From: an uncultured Rikenella sp.
GTDB taxonomy: Bacteria > Bacteroidota > Bacteroidia > Bacteroidales > Rikenellaceae
Direction of reading: 5' to 3'
Length of the DNA: 64,000 bases
Assembly (NCBI GenBank): GCA_947627885.1
Contig: CANQXP010000004.1
Location: forward strand, 1-64,000
Shown: positions 32,727 through 40,846 of the stretch, in pieces
How the letters are laid out: each line of letters starts with the position of its first letter
Numbering within the stretch: position 1 is the stretch's first letter
Program-made: the position numbers and the translations under genes
Notes under the pieces: model-generated
Seen by the model: only the letters and a program-made list of their open reading frames with translations
Told to the model about the DNA's origin: nothing
The model's database searches: none

Positions 32727-32761
32727 TAAATATGTATTTATTCGTTTAAGGAGTAAGTTGC

Positions 32762-35700
32762 CTAAAATCTGTCTTCGGGTTCTGATGTGGTGTCGATGGG
32801 CAAATCCACGGTAAAGGTGGTTCCCATGCCGGTGATGCTTTCGAAAGCGATATGTCCGCCCAGCAGCTCCACGATCTTGCGTGAGAGGGCCAATCCCAGC
32901 CCGCTGCCGCTGCTCTTGGTGGTGAAGTTGGGCGTGAATATCTTGTTCCGGATCTCTTCGGAAATGCCGGGGCCGTTGTCGCGGAAGCTGACCCATGCCC
33001 GGCTGCACATGACCCGCAGGTCGATGTCGATCCATGCGTTCTTCTGTCCCGCCATGGCCTGGACGGCATTCTGGCAGATGTTGACGAATACGCGGGTCAG
33101 GTGGTCCGGGTCGGCGTTCACCCAGACCGGGTTCCGGCTGGTTTTGATCGGCAGCGGGACGCTGGCCGCCCGGTCCGTTTCCGTCCCGGCGTCACCTTCC
33201 TGCGAACAGCAATCGCAGTCGAAATGGAGCCTGACGCCGATGTTGTCGTAGCCCGAGTACAGTTTGGCTACGCCGCAGACCAGCGGAACCAGGTCGATGC
33301 GTGTGGGATGGCCTTCGCCGAGTTTGGCGAAGTCCGAGAATTCGCTGGCGATTTTGTTCAGCAGGTCGATCTGGTCGAGCAGCAGGGCCAGCGTGTCTTC
33401 CACTTTCGGCCGCAGTTCGGTGTACTCGTCGCGTTGCATGGAACGTTGCAGCATCTGTATCTTGAGCCGCATCGGGGTCAGCGGGTTCTTGATCTCGTGG
33501 GCCACCTGCCGCGCCATTTCGCGCCACGCCCCCTCACGCTCGCTGCGGGCCAGCTGGCGGTAGCTCTCTTCGAGGTAGTCGATCATCATGTTGTACTGTT
33601 CAACCAGCATGCCCACTTCGTCGCTGATCTTGCGGCTGGAGCCTACGGCGTCGATCTTCTGCATCTTGGAGATGTTGCCCATCGCTTCGTGCAGCTGGTT
33701 GAACGGCTTGGTCAGCAGCCGGTAAAGAAATTCCGAGAGGATCACGGCCACGCAGAGGATAATCAGGAACAGGTTCAGGATGTCGGCCAGCAGTTCGTGC
33801 TGTAGGAAACTGTTAGTCGAGCTGGGGCTGTAGTATTGCAGGTTCAGGTAACCGCGCACAATGTCACCCGTGAGGATCGGGGCGTAGGCCGAGGTGTACT
33901 GCGCACCGCCAATACCGGCCACGTAGTACGGGCGGCCGAGGTAGTGCAGGTAACGGTAGGCGGCGCTGTTCATGCGGGAGATGTTTTCGGGCCGTCCCGC
34001 CGATGTAGCGACCAGATTGCCTTGAGGATCGAAGAGGCTGATGCTGTATTCCACGTCCCGCTGTTCATTGGCGAGCCATTCCTGTGCGGTGTTCAGGTCG
34101 AAGGGCCGGTTGTGGAGGAATTGGACGATGCTGTTGCCCAGACGCTGCATATTGTTGTTGACGAAGCGCCGCTGTTCGGCATTGAAGTTGGTCAGGGTAT
34201 GGTTCACGATCACCCAGGTGACCGCCAGCATGGCGAAAAGAACGACGCCGATCACCACGGCGCGTATCTTGAAGGTCATCCGGGTTCCCAGTTTCTGGAT
34301 ATTGAAGGTGTACCCGGCCAGTTCGAGCAGCAGGCCGCAGAGGATGAAAAGCAGCAGGAAAATATAGGCGTACAGCGAAATGGCGTCGAGGATCGTGGTC
34401 GCCTTGCGGCTGATCACGAGTATCCCGTGCCCTTCCTGTCCGTAGTAATTGTATAGGAAATGGGTCTGTCCGTTGCGTGTCAGGAAAGTGTCCCGGCCTG
34501 GGGTGATGCTGGAGGCAAGTCCCTGGTAGTCGTTGCTGTTGTCGTGCCGGAAAGTGATCTGGTTGTCGACGATCCGGGCGTAGGTGAAGTTCTGGAAGCG
34601 GATATCGAGACTGAGTTCGCTGGTGGTGGGTTCTTCGATGCTCATGATGACCCTGTCCTGCGGCGAGGTGGCCAGGATGCGGGCGTAGAGTTTCTGGGCG
34701 TTGTTTTGCGCGTAGGTGTTCTCCTGAGTGGCGAAGTAGGCGATATAGGCGCTGAAAATGACCAGCGAAATCACGAACGAGCCGTAATGTTTATATTTCA
34801 GGCGGATATAGTCGGCCCCGGCTGAAACGAGGTAGAAAACGACCAATATGTAGCCGGTCTCTTTGATCTGTGTCTCGATGGGCCACAGGAACAGGAGTAC
34901 CAGCACGGCGGTAGTACCCATGCGCCAGAGCATTTTGCGGGTGCCGAACAGCCTCAGGCCGGTATGGGCGATCAGCAGGCGGACGCTGACGAACAGGACG
35001 GTCAGCAGGTAGAACATGGCGCTGGTGTAAGACAGATCGAAGATGTCGTAGATCTGGATATTGATCTTCGGAGTATAGATAGACAGGATCAGCGCATAGT
35101 GGAAGACTGAGATGACGGCGGCGGTCAGGGCGGCGGTGAAAAGGGCCGTGAGCGCTTTGCCGTGGATGGAGAATCGCTGGTATTGCCAGTTCAGCTTGGA
35201 CCGTACCTGGAACAGGTAGGCTACGTAAATGAATAGCATACCGTAGCTCAGGAGCAGGTCGCCCAGCGAGCCGAGGATCAGGTTGTGGAGCCCGTATATC
35301 CGGTGGAAAAGGACGCCGTTGGCATTCGGTATCCCGGCATAGAACAGGCCGCAGCGCAGCAGCCAGTATCCCAGCAGCAGTATGCCTGCGTTTCGGAAAG
35401 CATTGTGGCGGGTGGTATGCTGGCGGACGATGTTCTTGATGAAAAGGCACAGCAGCAGCACGGAGCACCACCCGCAAAGTTCGGCCCACCACGGCATGCT
35501 CTGCATCGGCTTGGCTTCGATATAAAATCCCGTGTGGGCGGTGGTAATCAGTTCGGCTCCCACCAGGCGCGCCCGGATGCTGTCGCTGGCCGGGAGCAGG
35601 GAGATACGCTGGTCGGGGAAAATCGACGGGTTGTAACGGTCGGTATCCCGGTTTCGCAGGTTGACGACCACCACGGCGCTCTTGCCGTTGCGGCTCTGCA

Positions 35701-36139
35701 GCCGGGTGAGCACCTGGTGGGTGCCGATCTGCCGGAGGGTATGGGAAGGGGTGAGCCAGAAGTCGTTTACATTGGGCTGGAACGTGTAGTTGGACCAGTA
35801 GACCATGGACGAGTCGCTGAACAGCAGCAGCGAAACGCCCTTCTCGGTCCACGATGCCGGGATGTCGCCGTACCAGAGCCGCTGGATGTAGAGCGTGTCG
35901 TCCTGTGAGTCGAGCCACCCTTGTACGGTGTGCCGGGTCTCGTGCTCGATCATTTCGAGCTGGCGGGTGATATGGTGGGTGCCGGGATTGACCTTTCTAC
36001 CGACCAGGAACATCGAATAAAAGAGGTTTACGGCCAGCAGGCATAAGGCCAGAGGCAGCACGACCGGCCGCATCAGGATCCGCAGGCGCAGACCGAAGGA
36101 ACGCAGCAGGTTCGGCGAATGATGGGTATTTCGGGACAT
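32762..36139 (-). CDS. Large multi-membrane sensor histidine kinase (NtrY-like)
   Basis: A membrane sensor kinase of 1125 aa. TM1 (~25-47) is followed by an extracytoplasmic domain (~50-210), a block of about seven to eight membrane segments (~215-480), a second extracytoplasmic segment (~480-580), two more TMs, a third sensor segment (~650-770), then TM, HAMP (~800-855) and kinase core. Phospho-acceptor His881 is in QVAHEIKNPLTPMRL, the NtrY/NtrB-type H-box. N-box NICQNAVQAM, G1 DNGPGISE and G2 GSGLGLALSRKIVE are intact. No response regulator is adjacent. The signal is unknown. Confidence 0.9.
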   Translation of the reverse strand: MSRNTHHSPNLLRSFGLRLRILMRPVVLPLALCLLAVNLFYSMFLVGRKVNPGTHHITRQLEMIEHETRHTVQGWLDSQDDTLYIQRLWYGDIPASWTEKGVSLLLFSDSSMVYWSNYTFQPNVNDFWLTPSHTLRQIGTHQVLTRLQSRNGKSAVVVVNLRNRDTDRYNPSIFPDQRISLLPASDSIRARLVGAELITTAHTGFYIEAKPMQSMPWWAELCGWCSVLLLCLFIKNIVRQHTTRHNAFRNAGILLLGYWLLRCGLFYAGIPNANGVLFHRIYGLHNLILGSLGDLLLSYGMLFIYVAYLFQVRSKLNWQYQRFSIHGKALTALFTAALTAAVISVFHYALILSIYTPKINIQIYDIFDLSYTSAMFYLLTVLFVSVRLLIAHTGLRLFGTRKMLWRMGTTAVLVLLFLWPIETQIKETGYILVVFYLVSAGADYIRLKYKHYGSFVISLVIFSAYIAYFATQENTYAQNNAQKLYARILATSPQDRVIMSIEEPTTSELSLDIRFQNFTYARIVDNQITFRHDNSNDYQGLASSITPGRDTFLTRNGQTHFLYNYYGQEGHGILVISRKATTILDAISLYAYIFLLLFILCGLLLELAGYTFNIQKLGTRMTFKIRAVVIGVVLFAMLAVTWVIVNHTLTNFNAEQRRFVNNNMQRLGNSIVQFLHNRPFDLNTAQEWLANEQRDVEYSISLFDPQGNLVATSAGRPENISRMNSAAYRYLHYLGRPYYVAGIGGAQYTSAYAPILTGDIVRGYLNLQYYSPSSTNSFLQHELLADILNLFLIILCVAVILSEFLYRLLTKPFNQLHEAMGNISKMQKIDAVGSSRKISDEVGMLVEQYNMMIDYLEESYRQLARSEREGAWREMARQVAHEIKNPLTPMRLKIQMLQRSMQRDEYTELRPKVEDTLALLLDQIDLLNKIASEFSDFAKLGEGHPTRIDLVPLVCGVAKLYSGYDNIGVRLHFDCDCCSQEGDAGTETDRAASVPLPIKTSRNPVWVNADPDHLTRVFVNICQNAVQAMAGQKNAWIDIDLRVMCSRAWVSFRDNGPGISEEIRNKIFTPNFTTKSSGSGLGLALSRKIVELLGGHIAFESITGMGTTFTVDLPIDTTSEPEDRF

Positions 36140-36162
36140 AGCGGGGTGTTCGATAATCCGGT

Positions 36163-36639
36163 TCAGCGGTGATGGTAAGGTTCGCCGCCGAGAATCGTGA
36201 AGGCGCGGTAGAGCTGTTCGGCGAAGATCAGGCGCACCATTTGGTGCGAGAAAGTCATCCGCGACAGGGAGATCTTCTCATCGGCCCGTGCGTATACGGC
36301 GGCGGAAAAGCCGTAGGCACCGCCGATCACGAAAACCAGCCGGCGGGTTCCCCGGTTCATGATGCCTTGGAGCCACTCCGCGAAGGCCACCGACCCTTCC
36401 GGCAGTTTGCCGTTTTCATCCAGCAGCACGACATGGTCGCCCGTGGCGATTTTGTTCAGGATCAACTCCCCTTCGGCGGTGCGTATCTGCTCTTCGCGGA
36501 GGTTTTTGGCATTTTTCAGCTCCGGGATGACATTCAGGTTGAAGCGCACGTAGTGCTCCAGCCTTGCCGTATATTCCCGGATACCGCTTTCCAGCCACGC
36601 TCCCACCGTCTTGCCGACGACGATCAATTCGATTACCAT
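36163..36639 (-). CDS. rlmH: 23S rRNA (pseudouridine1915-N3)-methyltransferase RlmH
   Basis: A SPOUT-class methyltransferase that modifies pseudouridine 1915 in helix 69 of 23S rRNA on the assembled ribosome. The knot motifs are present: FVIGGAYGFS (SAM loop) and SLSRMTFSHQMVRLIFAEQLYRA with the terminal HH. From ATG 36639 the protein is 158 aa, the usual length. The upstream ATG at 36663 overlaps the -7 promoter element (36661-36668) and is excluded. It lies 24 bases before the kinase gene and is likely co-transcribed with it. Confidence 0.96.
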   Translation of the reverse strand: MVIELIVVGKTVGAWLESGIREYTARLEHYVRFNLNVIPELKNAKNLREEQIRTAEGELILNKIATGDHVVLLDENGKLPEGSVAFAEWLQGIMNRGTRRLVFVIGGAYGFSAAVYARADEKISLSRMTFSHQMVRLIFAEQLYRAFTILGGEPYHHR

Positions 36640-36660
36640 GCTTTCGGGGTCTGTTTCTGA

Positions 36661-36668
36661 CAAAGCTA
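36661..36668 (-). promoter_or_regulatory. -7 promoter element of rlmH
   Basis: Minus-strand TAGCTTTG, 21 bases before ATG 36639. It is divergent to a plus-strand -7 at 36704-36711. Confidence 0.6.
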
Positions 36669-36703
36669 CAAAAATGGGGCCGATTCCTCTCGCAATTATT
36701 TCG

Positions 36704-36711
36704 TATTTTTG
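36704..36711 (+). promoter_or_regulatory. -7 promoter element for nadC transcript
   Basis: TATTTTTG matches TAnnTTTG. A transcript from here would read through the repeat element 36718-36942 into nadC, giving a structured leader of about 230 bases. Confidence 0.5.
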
Positions 36712-36717
36712 TATTTC

Positions 36718-36942
36718 TAAACCGTACGGTTAAACAGCGCATTTTGTGCGTCCCGCAGCCAGCGGAGGCGAAAACGAGCGTTGCGAGTCTTTAACTGCGC
36801 TGCGCTTGTTTTCCTCCTCGCCGTTCGGCAAAGCGAACAAGTTCGTTTTGCCCTCACTGGCAGCGTCGGTTCAGCCCTCCGCCGGGGGGGGGCTGCGGGC
36901 TGACTGCTAACGCGGAAACTTAATTTTAACCGTACATTTAAG
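36718..36942. repeat. ~225-bp repeat element with inverted ends upstream of nadC
   Basis: Left edge TAAACCGTACGGTTAAAC (36718-36735) and right edge TTTTAACCGTACATTTAAG (36924-36942) are inverted copies around a GC-rich core. The core (36753-36905) is an inverted copy of 60437-60575. It has CGCAGCC and GGCTGCG at its ends and AACTGCG..GCTTGTTTTCCTCC inside. No gene is seen. Confidence 0.65.
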
Positions 36943-36946
36943 TGAT

Positions 36947-37807
36947 ATGAAAATGAAAAAAGAGTACGAACCGTTTGCGGACAAACTGATCGAATTGGCC
37001 ATTGCCGAAGATATCGGCGACGGCGACCACACCTCCCTGAGTTCCATTCCCGCCGGGCAGCGCGGGCGGATGAAGTTGCTGGTTAAGCAGGCCGGGATAC
37101 TGGCCGGGGTGGAGGTGGCCGAGCGCGTCTTCCGGCGGCTCGATCCGACCGTGACGTTCGAGCGGATACTGAAAGACGGCGACCGGGTGGAGCCCGGCGA
37201 CATCGCCTTCTATGTGGAGGGGAACCTCGTCACGTTGTTGCAGTCCGAGCGCGTGATCCTCAATATCATGCAGCGCATGAGCGGCGTGGCGACCCAGACC
37301 GCCGTCTATGCCGACGAACTGAAGGGGCTGAAAACCAAAGTGCTCGACACCCGGAAAACGACGCCGGGAATGCGCGTGCTCGATAAAATGGCCGTCCGGA
37401 TCGGGGGAGGGGAGAACCACCGCATCGGGTTGTTCGACATGATCCTGCTCAAAGACAACCATATCGACTTTGCCGGTGGGATCGCCAACGCGCTGAACGG
37501 GGCGCGGAAATACCTGGCCGAGAATCATAAGGATTTGAAAATCGAGATCGAGGTGCGGTCGCTGTCGGACATCGACGAGGTGTTCGCGGCGGGCGGCGCC
37601 GACCGGATCATGTTCGACAATTTCAGCGTGGAGCAGACCCGCGAGGCGGTGAAAAAGGTGGCCGGACGCGCCGAGACCGAGTCCTCGGGGGGCATTACGC
37701 TCGAAAACCTGCGCGCCTATGCGGAGTGCGGCGTCGATTACGTGTCGGTGGGGGCGCTGACCCACCAGATCAAGAGTCTGGACATGAGCCTTAAAGCGGT
37801 CGAGTAA
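36947..37807 (+). CDS. nadC: Nicotinate-nucleotide pyrophosphorylase, carboxylating
   Basis: Makes nicotinate mononucleotide from quinolinate and PRPP in NAD synthesis. The family motifs are present: ERVILNIMQRMSGVAT, the active-site LDTRKTTPGMR, GGGENHRIGLFDMILLKDNH, and the C-terminal barrel segment DRIMFDNFS plus ESSGGITLENL. The length (286 aa) is normal. Start ATG 36947 or 36953. The stop overlaps the start of the next gene (TAATG), so translation is coupled. nadA and nadB are not in the window. Confidence 0.96.
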   Translation: MKMKKEYEPFADKLIELAIAEDIGDGDHTSLSSIPAGQRGRMKLLVKQAGILAGVEVAERVFRRLDPTVTFERILKDGDRVEPGDIAFYVEGNLVTLLQSERVILNIMQRMSGVATQTAVYADELKGLKTKVLDTRKTTPGMRVLDKMAVRIGGGENHRIGLFDMILLKDNHIDFAGGIANALNGARKYLAENHKDLKIEIEVRSLSDIDEVFAAGGADRIMFDNFSVEQTREAVKKVAGRAETESSGGITLENLRAYAECGVDYVSVGALTHQIKSLDMSLKAVE

Positions 37808-39969
37808 TGAGGAAAACCGGGTATTTTATTGCCGCATGGCTGCTCGCGGCGGGGTCTGTGGCAGCGCAGCCGCGGCAGGTTGGGTACGACGATATAGCCA
37901 AAGGGAAGTTGTCGGCAAAGAGCGTGGGGGGCCTGCTGCCGATGGGTGACGGAGAACACTATACCACGCTGAAAGACAGCCTTATCCTGCGCTGGCGGTA
38001 TGCCGACGGGAAGCTGGCCGATACGCTGTTCCGGGGGCCGGAGGGGTTTCCGAAGGTGGCGGGTTATACGTTGGGCGGTGGCGAAAGCAAGGTGCTTATC
38101 ACGACGGAACGGGAACCGATCTACCGGCATTCGGCCTGGGCGGAATATTATGTGTATGATCGGCTGTCAGGCGACCTTAAACGGCTGTCGCCGAACGGGA
38201 AGCAGCAGGAGGCGACTCTTTCGCCGGACGGGACCAAGGCGGCTTTCGTGCGGGATAACGACCTTTTCGTGGTCGACTTGGCGGGGCCGGAGTTCACGGA
38301 GCGGCGCATCACGAGCGACGGTGTTCGTGGAGCGGTGATTAACGGGATTCCCGACTGGGTGTACGAGGAGGAGTACAGCTTCTCGCGGGCCTACGAGTGG
38401 GCGCCGGGATCGGACGCCATCGCCTTCTACCGTTTCGACGAGAGCGGGGTGAAGGAGTATTCGATGAACACGTTCAAGGGGAATCTCTACCCGGAAAACT
38501 ATAATTTCAAGTACCCCAAGGCGGGGGAGGCAAACTCGGTGGTCGCGATCAAGGTTTACAATTTCGATAAGGACTCAATTGTCGATATCGACCTTTGCCA
38601 GGATACGACGGACACGTATGTTCCGCGGATCGAATGGACGGCGGACGGGCGGCTGGCGGTGCATTGGCTGAACCGGTTGCAGAACCGCTACCGGATCCTG
38701 TTGGCCGACGCTTTGACGGGGTCGGCGTCTGTGCTCTACGAGGAGCGTAATCCTCGCTATATCGAGCGGATCGACAACGAGACGGCGACTTTCCTGCCGG
38801 ACGGCAAGGGTTTCGTGGTCAAGAGCGAGCGGGACGGATGGATGCACCTTTATCGCTACGATATGGATGGCCGGCTGCGTAACCGCATCACGGACGGGGA
38901 GTGGGAGGTGACGGCCTTGTACGGGATCGACGCCAAAGCGGGAAAGGTCTATTATCAGTCCACCGAGGGATCGCCGCTCAGGCGGGGGGTCTGGTCGGTT
39001 GGGCTGGACGGCAAGGGCAAGCGGCAATTGTCTGCGCCCTCGGAAATCGGGACGCACAGCGGGGTGTTCGGGCCGGGGCGTAAATACTGGATCGACTATT
39101 TTTCAAACAGCACGACGCCGACGGTGGTGACGCTGCGCAGGGTTTCGGACGGGCGAGCGGTGCGGGTGCTGGAGGATAATGCGGCGTTGTGCACGCGTAT
39201 TGCCGACGACTATGTTTTACCCCGAAAGGAGTTTTTTACCTTTACCACGCCGGAGGGGACTGTATTGAACGGATATATGCTCAAACCGGCGGATTTCGAC
39301 TCGACGAAGCGCTATCCGGTGCTGATGACCCAGTACAGCGGGCCGGGGTCGCAGCAGGTGGCGGACAAGTGGGGCTGGTCGTGGGAGGCGGCTTTGTTGC
39401 GCGATGGGGTGCTGGTGGCCTGCGTGGACGGTCGCGGGACGGGGTTCCGCGGCGAGGAGTTCCGGAAATGCACCTATGGCAACCTCGGCGGGTTAGAGGT
39501 GCAGGACCAGATCGCGGCGGCGAAGTATCTGGGGACGCTGCGCTATGTCGATCCGGCGCGGATCGGTATTTACGGCTGGAGCTACGGGGGATTCATGGCT
39601 CTGAACTGCATTTTGAAGGGGAACGATGTGTTTGCGCTTGCCGTGGCGGTGGCTCCGGTGACTTCGTGGAGGTACTACGACACGATCTACACCGAATTGT
39701 ACAACGGCTTGCCGCAGGAGAATTCCAAGGGGTACGACGATAACAGCCCTATCAACTATGCGGAGCGGCTTAAGGGCAAACTGCTGCTGGCGCATGGTAC
39801 GGGGGACGACAATGTGCATATCCAGAACAGCTACGAGATGATCGAAAAGCTGGTGCGGGCGGACAAACCGTTCGAAATGCTGATCTATCCGGACAAGAAC
39901 CACGGCATGGGCGCCTCGCGCGACCACCTGCTACGCCGGGCCATCGAATTCGTGAAGGCCAATTTATAA
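37807..39969 (+). CDS. Secreted dipeptidyl peptidase IV-like S9B protease
   Basis: A periplasmic or surface serine protease predicted to remove X-Pro dipeptides from peptide N-termini. Signal peptide at 1-21 (..GSVAAQP). The DPPIV_N propeller (~70-480) contains the substrate-anchoring Glu pair in DWVYEEEYSFS (Glu188-Glu189). The hydrolase domain carries Ser592 (GWSYGGF), Asp667 (GTGDDNVH) and His699 (KNHGMG). 720 aa, like Porphyromonas DPP IV. Prolyl tripeptidyl peptidase is the alternative. It overlaps nadC by one base although the functions are unrelated. Confidence 0.94.
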   Translation: MRKTGYFIAAWLLAAGSVAAQPRQVGYDDIAKGKLSAKSVGGLLPMGDGEHYTTLKDSLILRWRYADGKLADTLFRGPEGFPKVAGYTLGGGESKVLITTEREPIYRHSAWAEYYVYDRLSGDLKRLSPNGKQQEATLSPDGTKAAFVRDNDLFVVDLAGPEFTERRITSDGVRGAVINGIPDWVYEEEYSFSRAYEWAPGSDAIAFYRFDESGVKEYSMNTFKGNLYPENYNFKYPKAGEANSVVAIKVYNFDKDSIVDIDLCQDTTDTYVPRIEWTADGRLAVHWLNRLQNRYRILLADALTGSASVLYEERNPRYIERIDNETATFLPDGKGFVVKSERDGWMHLYRYDMDGRLRNRITDGEWEVTALYGIDAKAGKVYYQSTEGSPLRRGVWSVGLDGKGKRQLSAPSEIGTHSGVFGPGRKYWIDYFSNSTTPTVVTLRRVSDGRAVRVLEDNAALCTRIADDYVLPRKEFFTFTTPEGTVLNGYMLKPADFDSTKRYPVLMTQYSGPGSQQVADKWGWSWEAALLRDGVLVACVDGRGTGFRGEEFRKCTYGNLGGLEVQDQIAAAKYLGTLRYVDPARIGIYGWSYGGFMALNCILKGNDVFALAVAVAPVTSWRYYDTIYTELYNGLPQENSKGYDDNSPINYAERLKGKLLLAHGTGDDNVHIQNSYEMIEKLVRADKPFEMLIYPDKNHGMGASRDHLLRRAIEFVKANL

Positions 39970-40043
39970 CGGAATACGCCGGAAGGCATCCGAAAACCGT
40001 AAAACTTTCGTCTATGGTATAGAGAACCTGAAAACCGGACATA

Positions 40044-40240
40044 CATAACTTAAGCATCACAGCTTATGTTCCTTTTCTGAAACTTGAGAACTTTCTGCGT
40101 GTAGGGAACAGAGCTTCATGCCACTGTTGCACGCCCGTACCGCATACGGGTGTGCAGACAACGGCATGGGAGCGTCTGCTCTACACCGGGTTTCTCAAGA
40201 CCTCAGAAAAGGCAGGCCGTTTCCCATGCTTTGTTGCATA
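40044..40240 (+). ncRNA. Long bulged hairpin, 6S RNA-like candidate
   Basis: A gap of 348 bases contains one long imperfect hairpin of ~197 nt. Outer stem AAGCAT (40052-40057) with ATGCTT (40226-40231); an open bubble of 13 bases on each side (40058-40070 and 40213-40225); then CCTTTTCTGA/TCAGAAAAGG, CTTGAGAA/TTCTCAAG, GTGTAG/CTACAC, CATGCC/GGCATG, GTTG/CAAC and CACGCCCGTA/TACGGGTGTG, with a small apical loop. This rod with an open middle bubble is the shape of 6S RNA, which traps RNA polymerase. I saw no clean TAnnTTTG promoter before it. The strand is assumed from the flanking genes. Confidence 0.4.
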
Positions 40241-40317
40241 TAGGGGGAGACGGGAGCCGTTTTCGGAGAATCCCGGCCGCGGGGCCGGGGAAACTTTTAA
40301 AATGAGAGGCCCCGATT

Positions 40318-40710
40318 ATGTCAAAAGCACGTTTCGACATCGAGATCAGCTGTTCCCATCCGGAGTGGTACCGCTATCCGCTCGAATTTATCTTCACACC
40401 CTATTCAGCGCCTGCCGGTTTGCGGGAGGTGGTCCGTTACGCGCATCCGGAGCTGGACCGGCAGATGCGCTTCACGACCGACGGCCCGCGGGCGTGGGTT
40501 CTGTTCGGCGTCCGGCTCAGTGCGCCGCCCCCGGCCGATGCTGAGCCGTTGTGGATCGACGTGACCGTCTATTGCAACAGCCGTCCGGTGCGCCGACTGC
40601 GGCACGAAGCGTCGGAACTCTACCGCACCGTTTCGGGGGCGCATATCTATTATGCCACTAATTATATGGCAGAAAAACAGGAAATTACCTCCGGCGGTTT
40701 GAGTGTCTAA
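40318..40710 (+). CDS. Hypothetical protein (130 aa)
   Basis: Not recognised. The product is soluble, without signal peptide or membrane segment. It has motifs such as ARFDIEISCSHPEWYRYPLEF, RAWVLFGVRLSAPPP and WIDVTVYCNSRPVRRL, which suggest a beta-rich fold. Codon use looks like the neighbours, and the same frame stays open from ATG to stop with sensible composition, so I think it is real. It follows the 6S-like hairpin and precedes an FtsX-type permease. The last 20 residues look less constrained. Confidence 0.55.
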   Translation: MSKARFDIEISCSHPEWYRYPLEFIFTPYSAPAGLREVVRYAHPELDRQMRFTTDGPRAWVLFGVRLSAPPPADAEPLWIDVTVYCNSRPVRRLRHEASELYRTVSGAHIYYATNYMAEKQEITSGGLSV

Positions 40711-40846
40711 GTTTTGGACGCCGGGTGTCTAAAAAATAGACATCCTATCTGAATGTTAGAAATGTAGATATCTGGTAATGATATTGTTATGGCCTTTGGC
40801 ATAATTTCGGCAAGAAAATAAATATCTAACCAGCACAGTCAAGACG

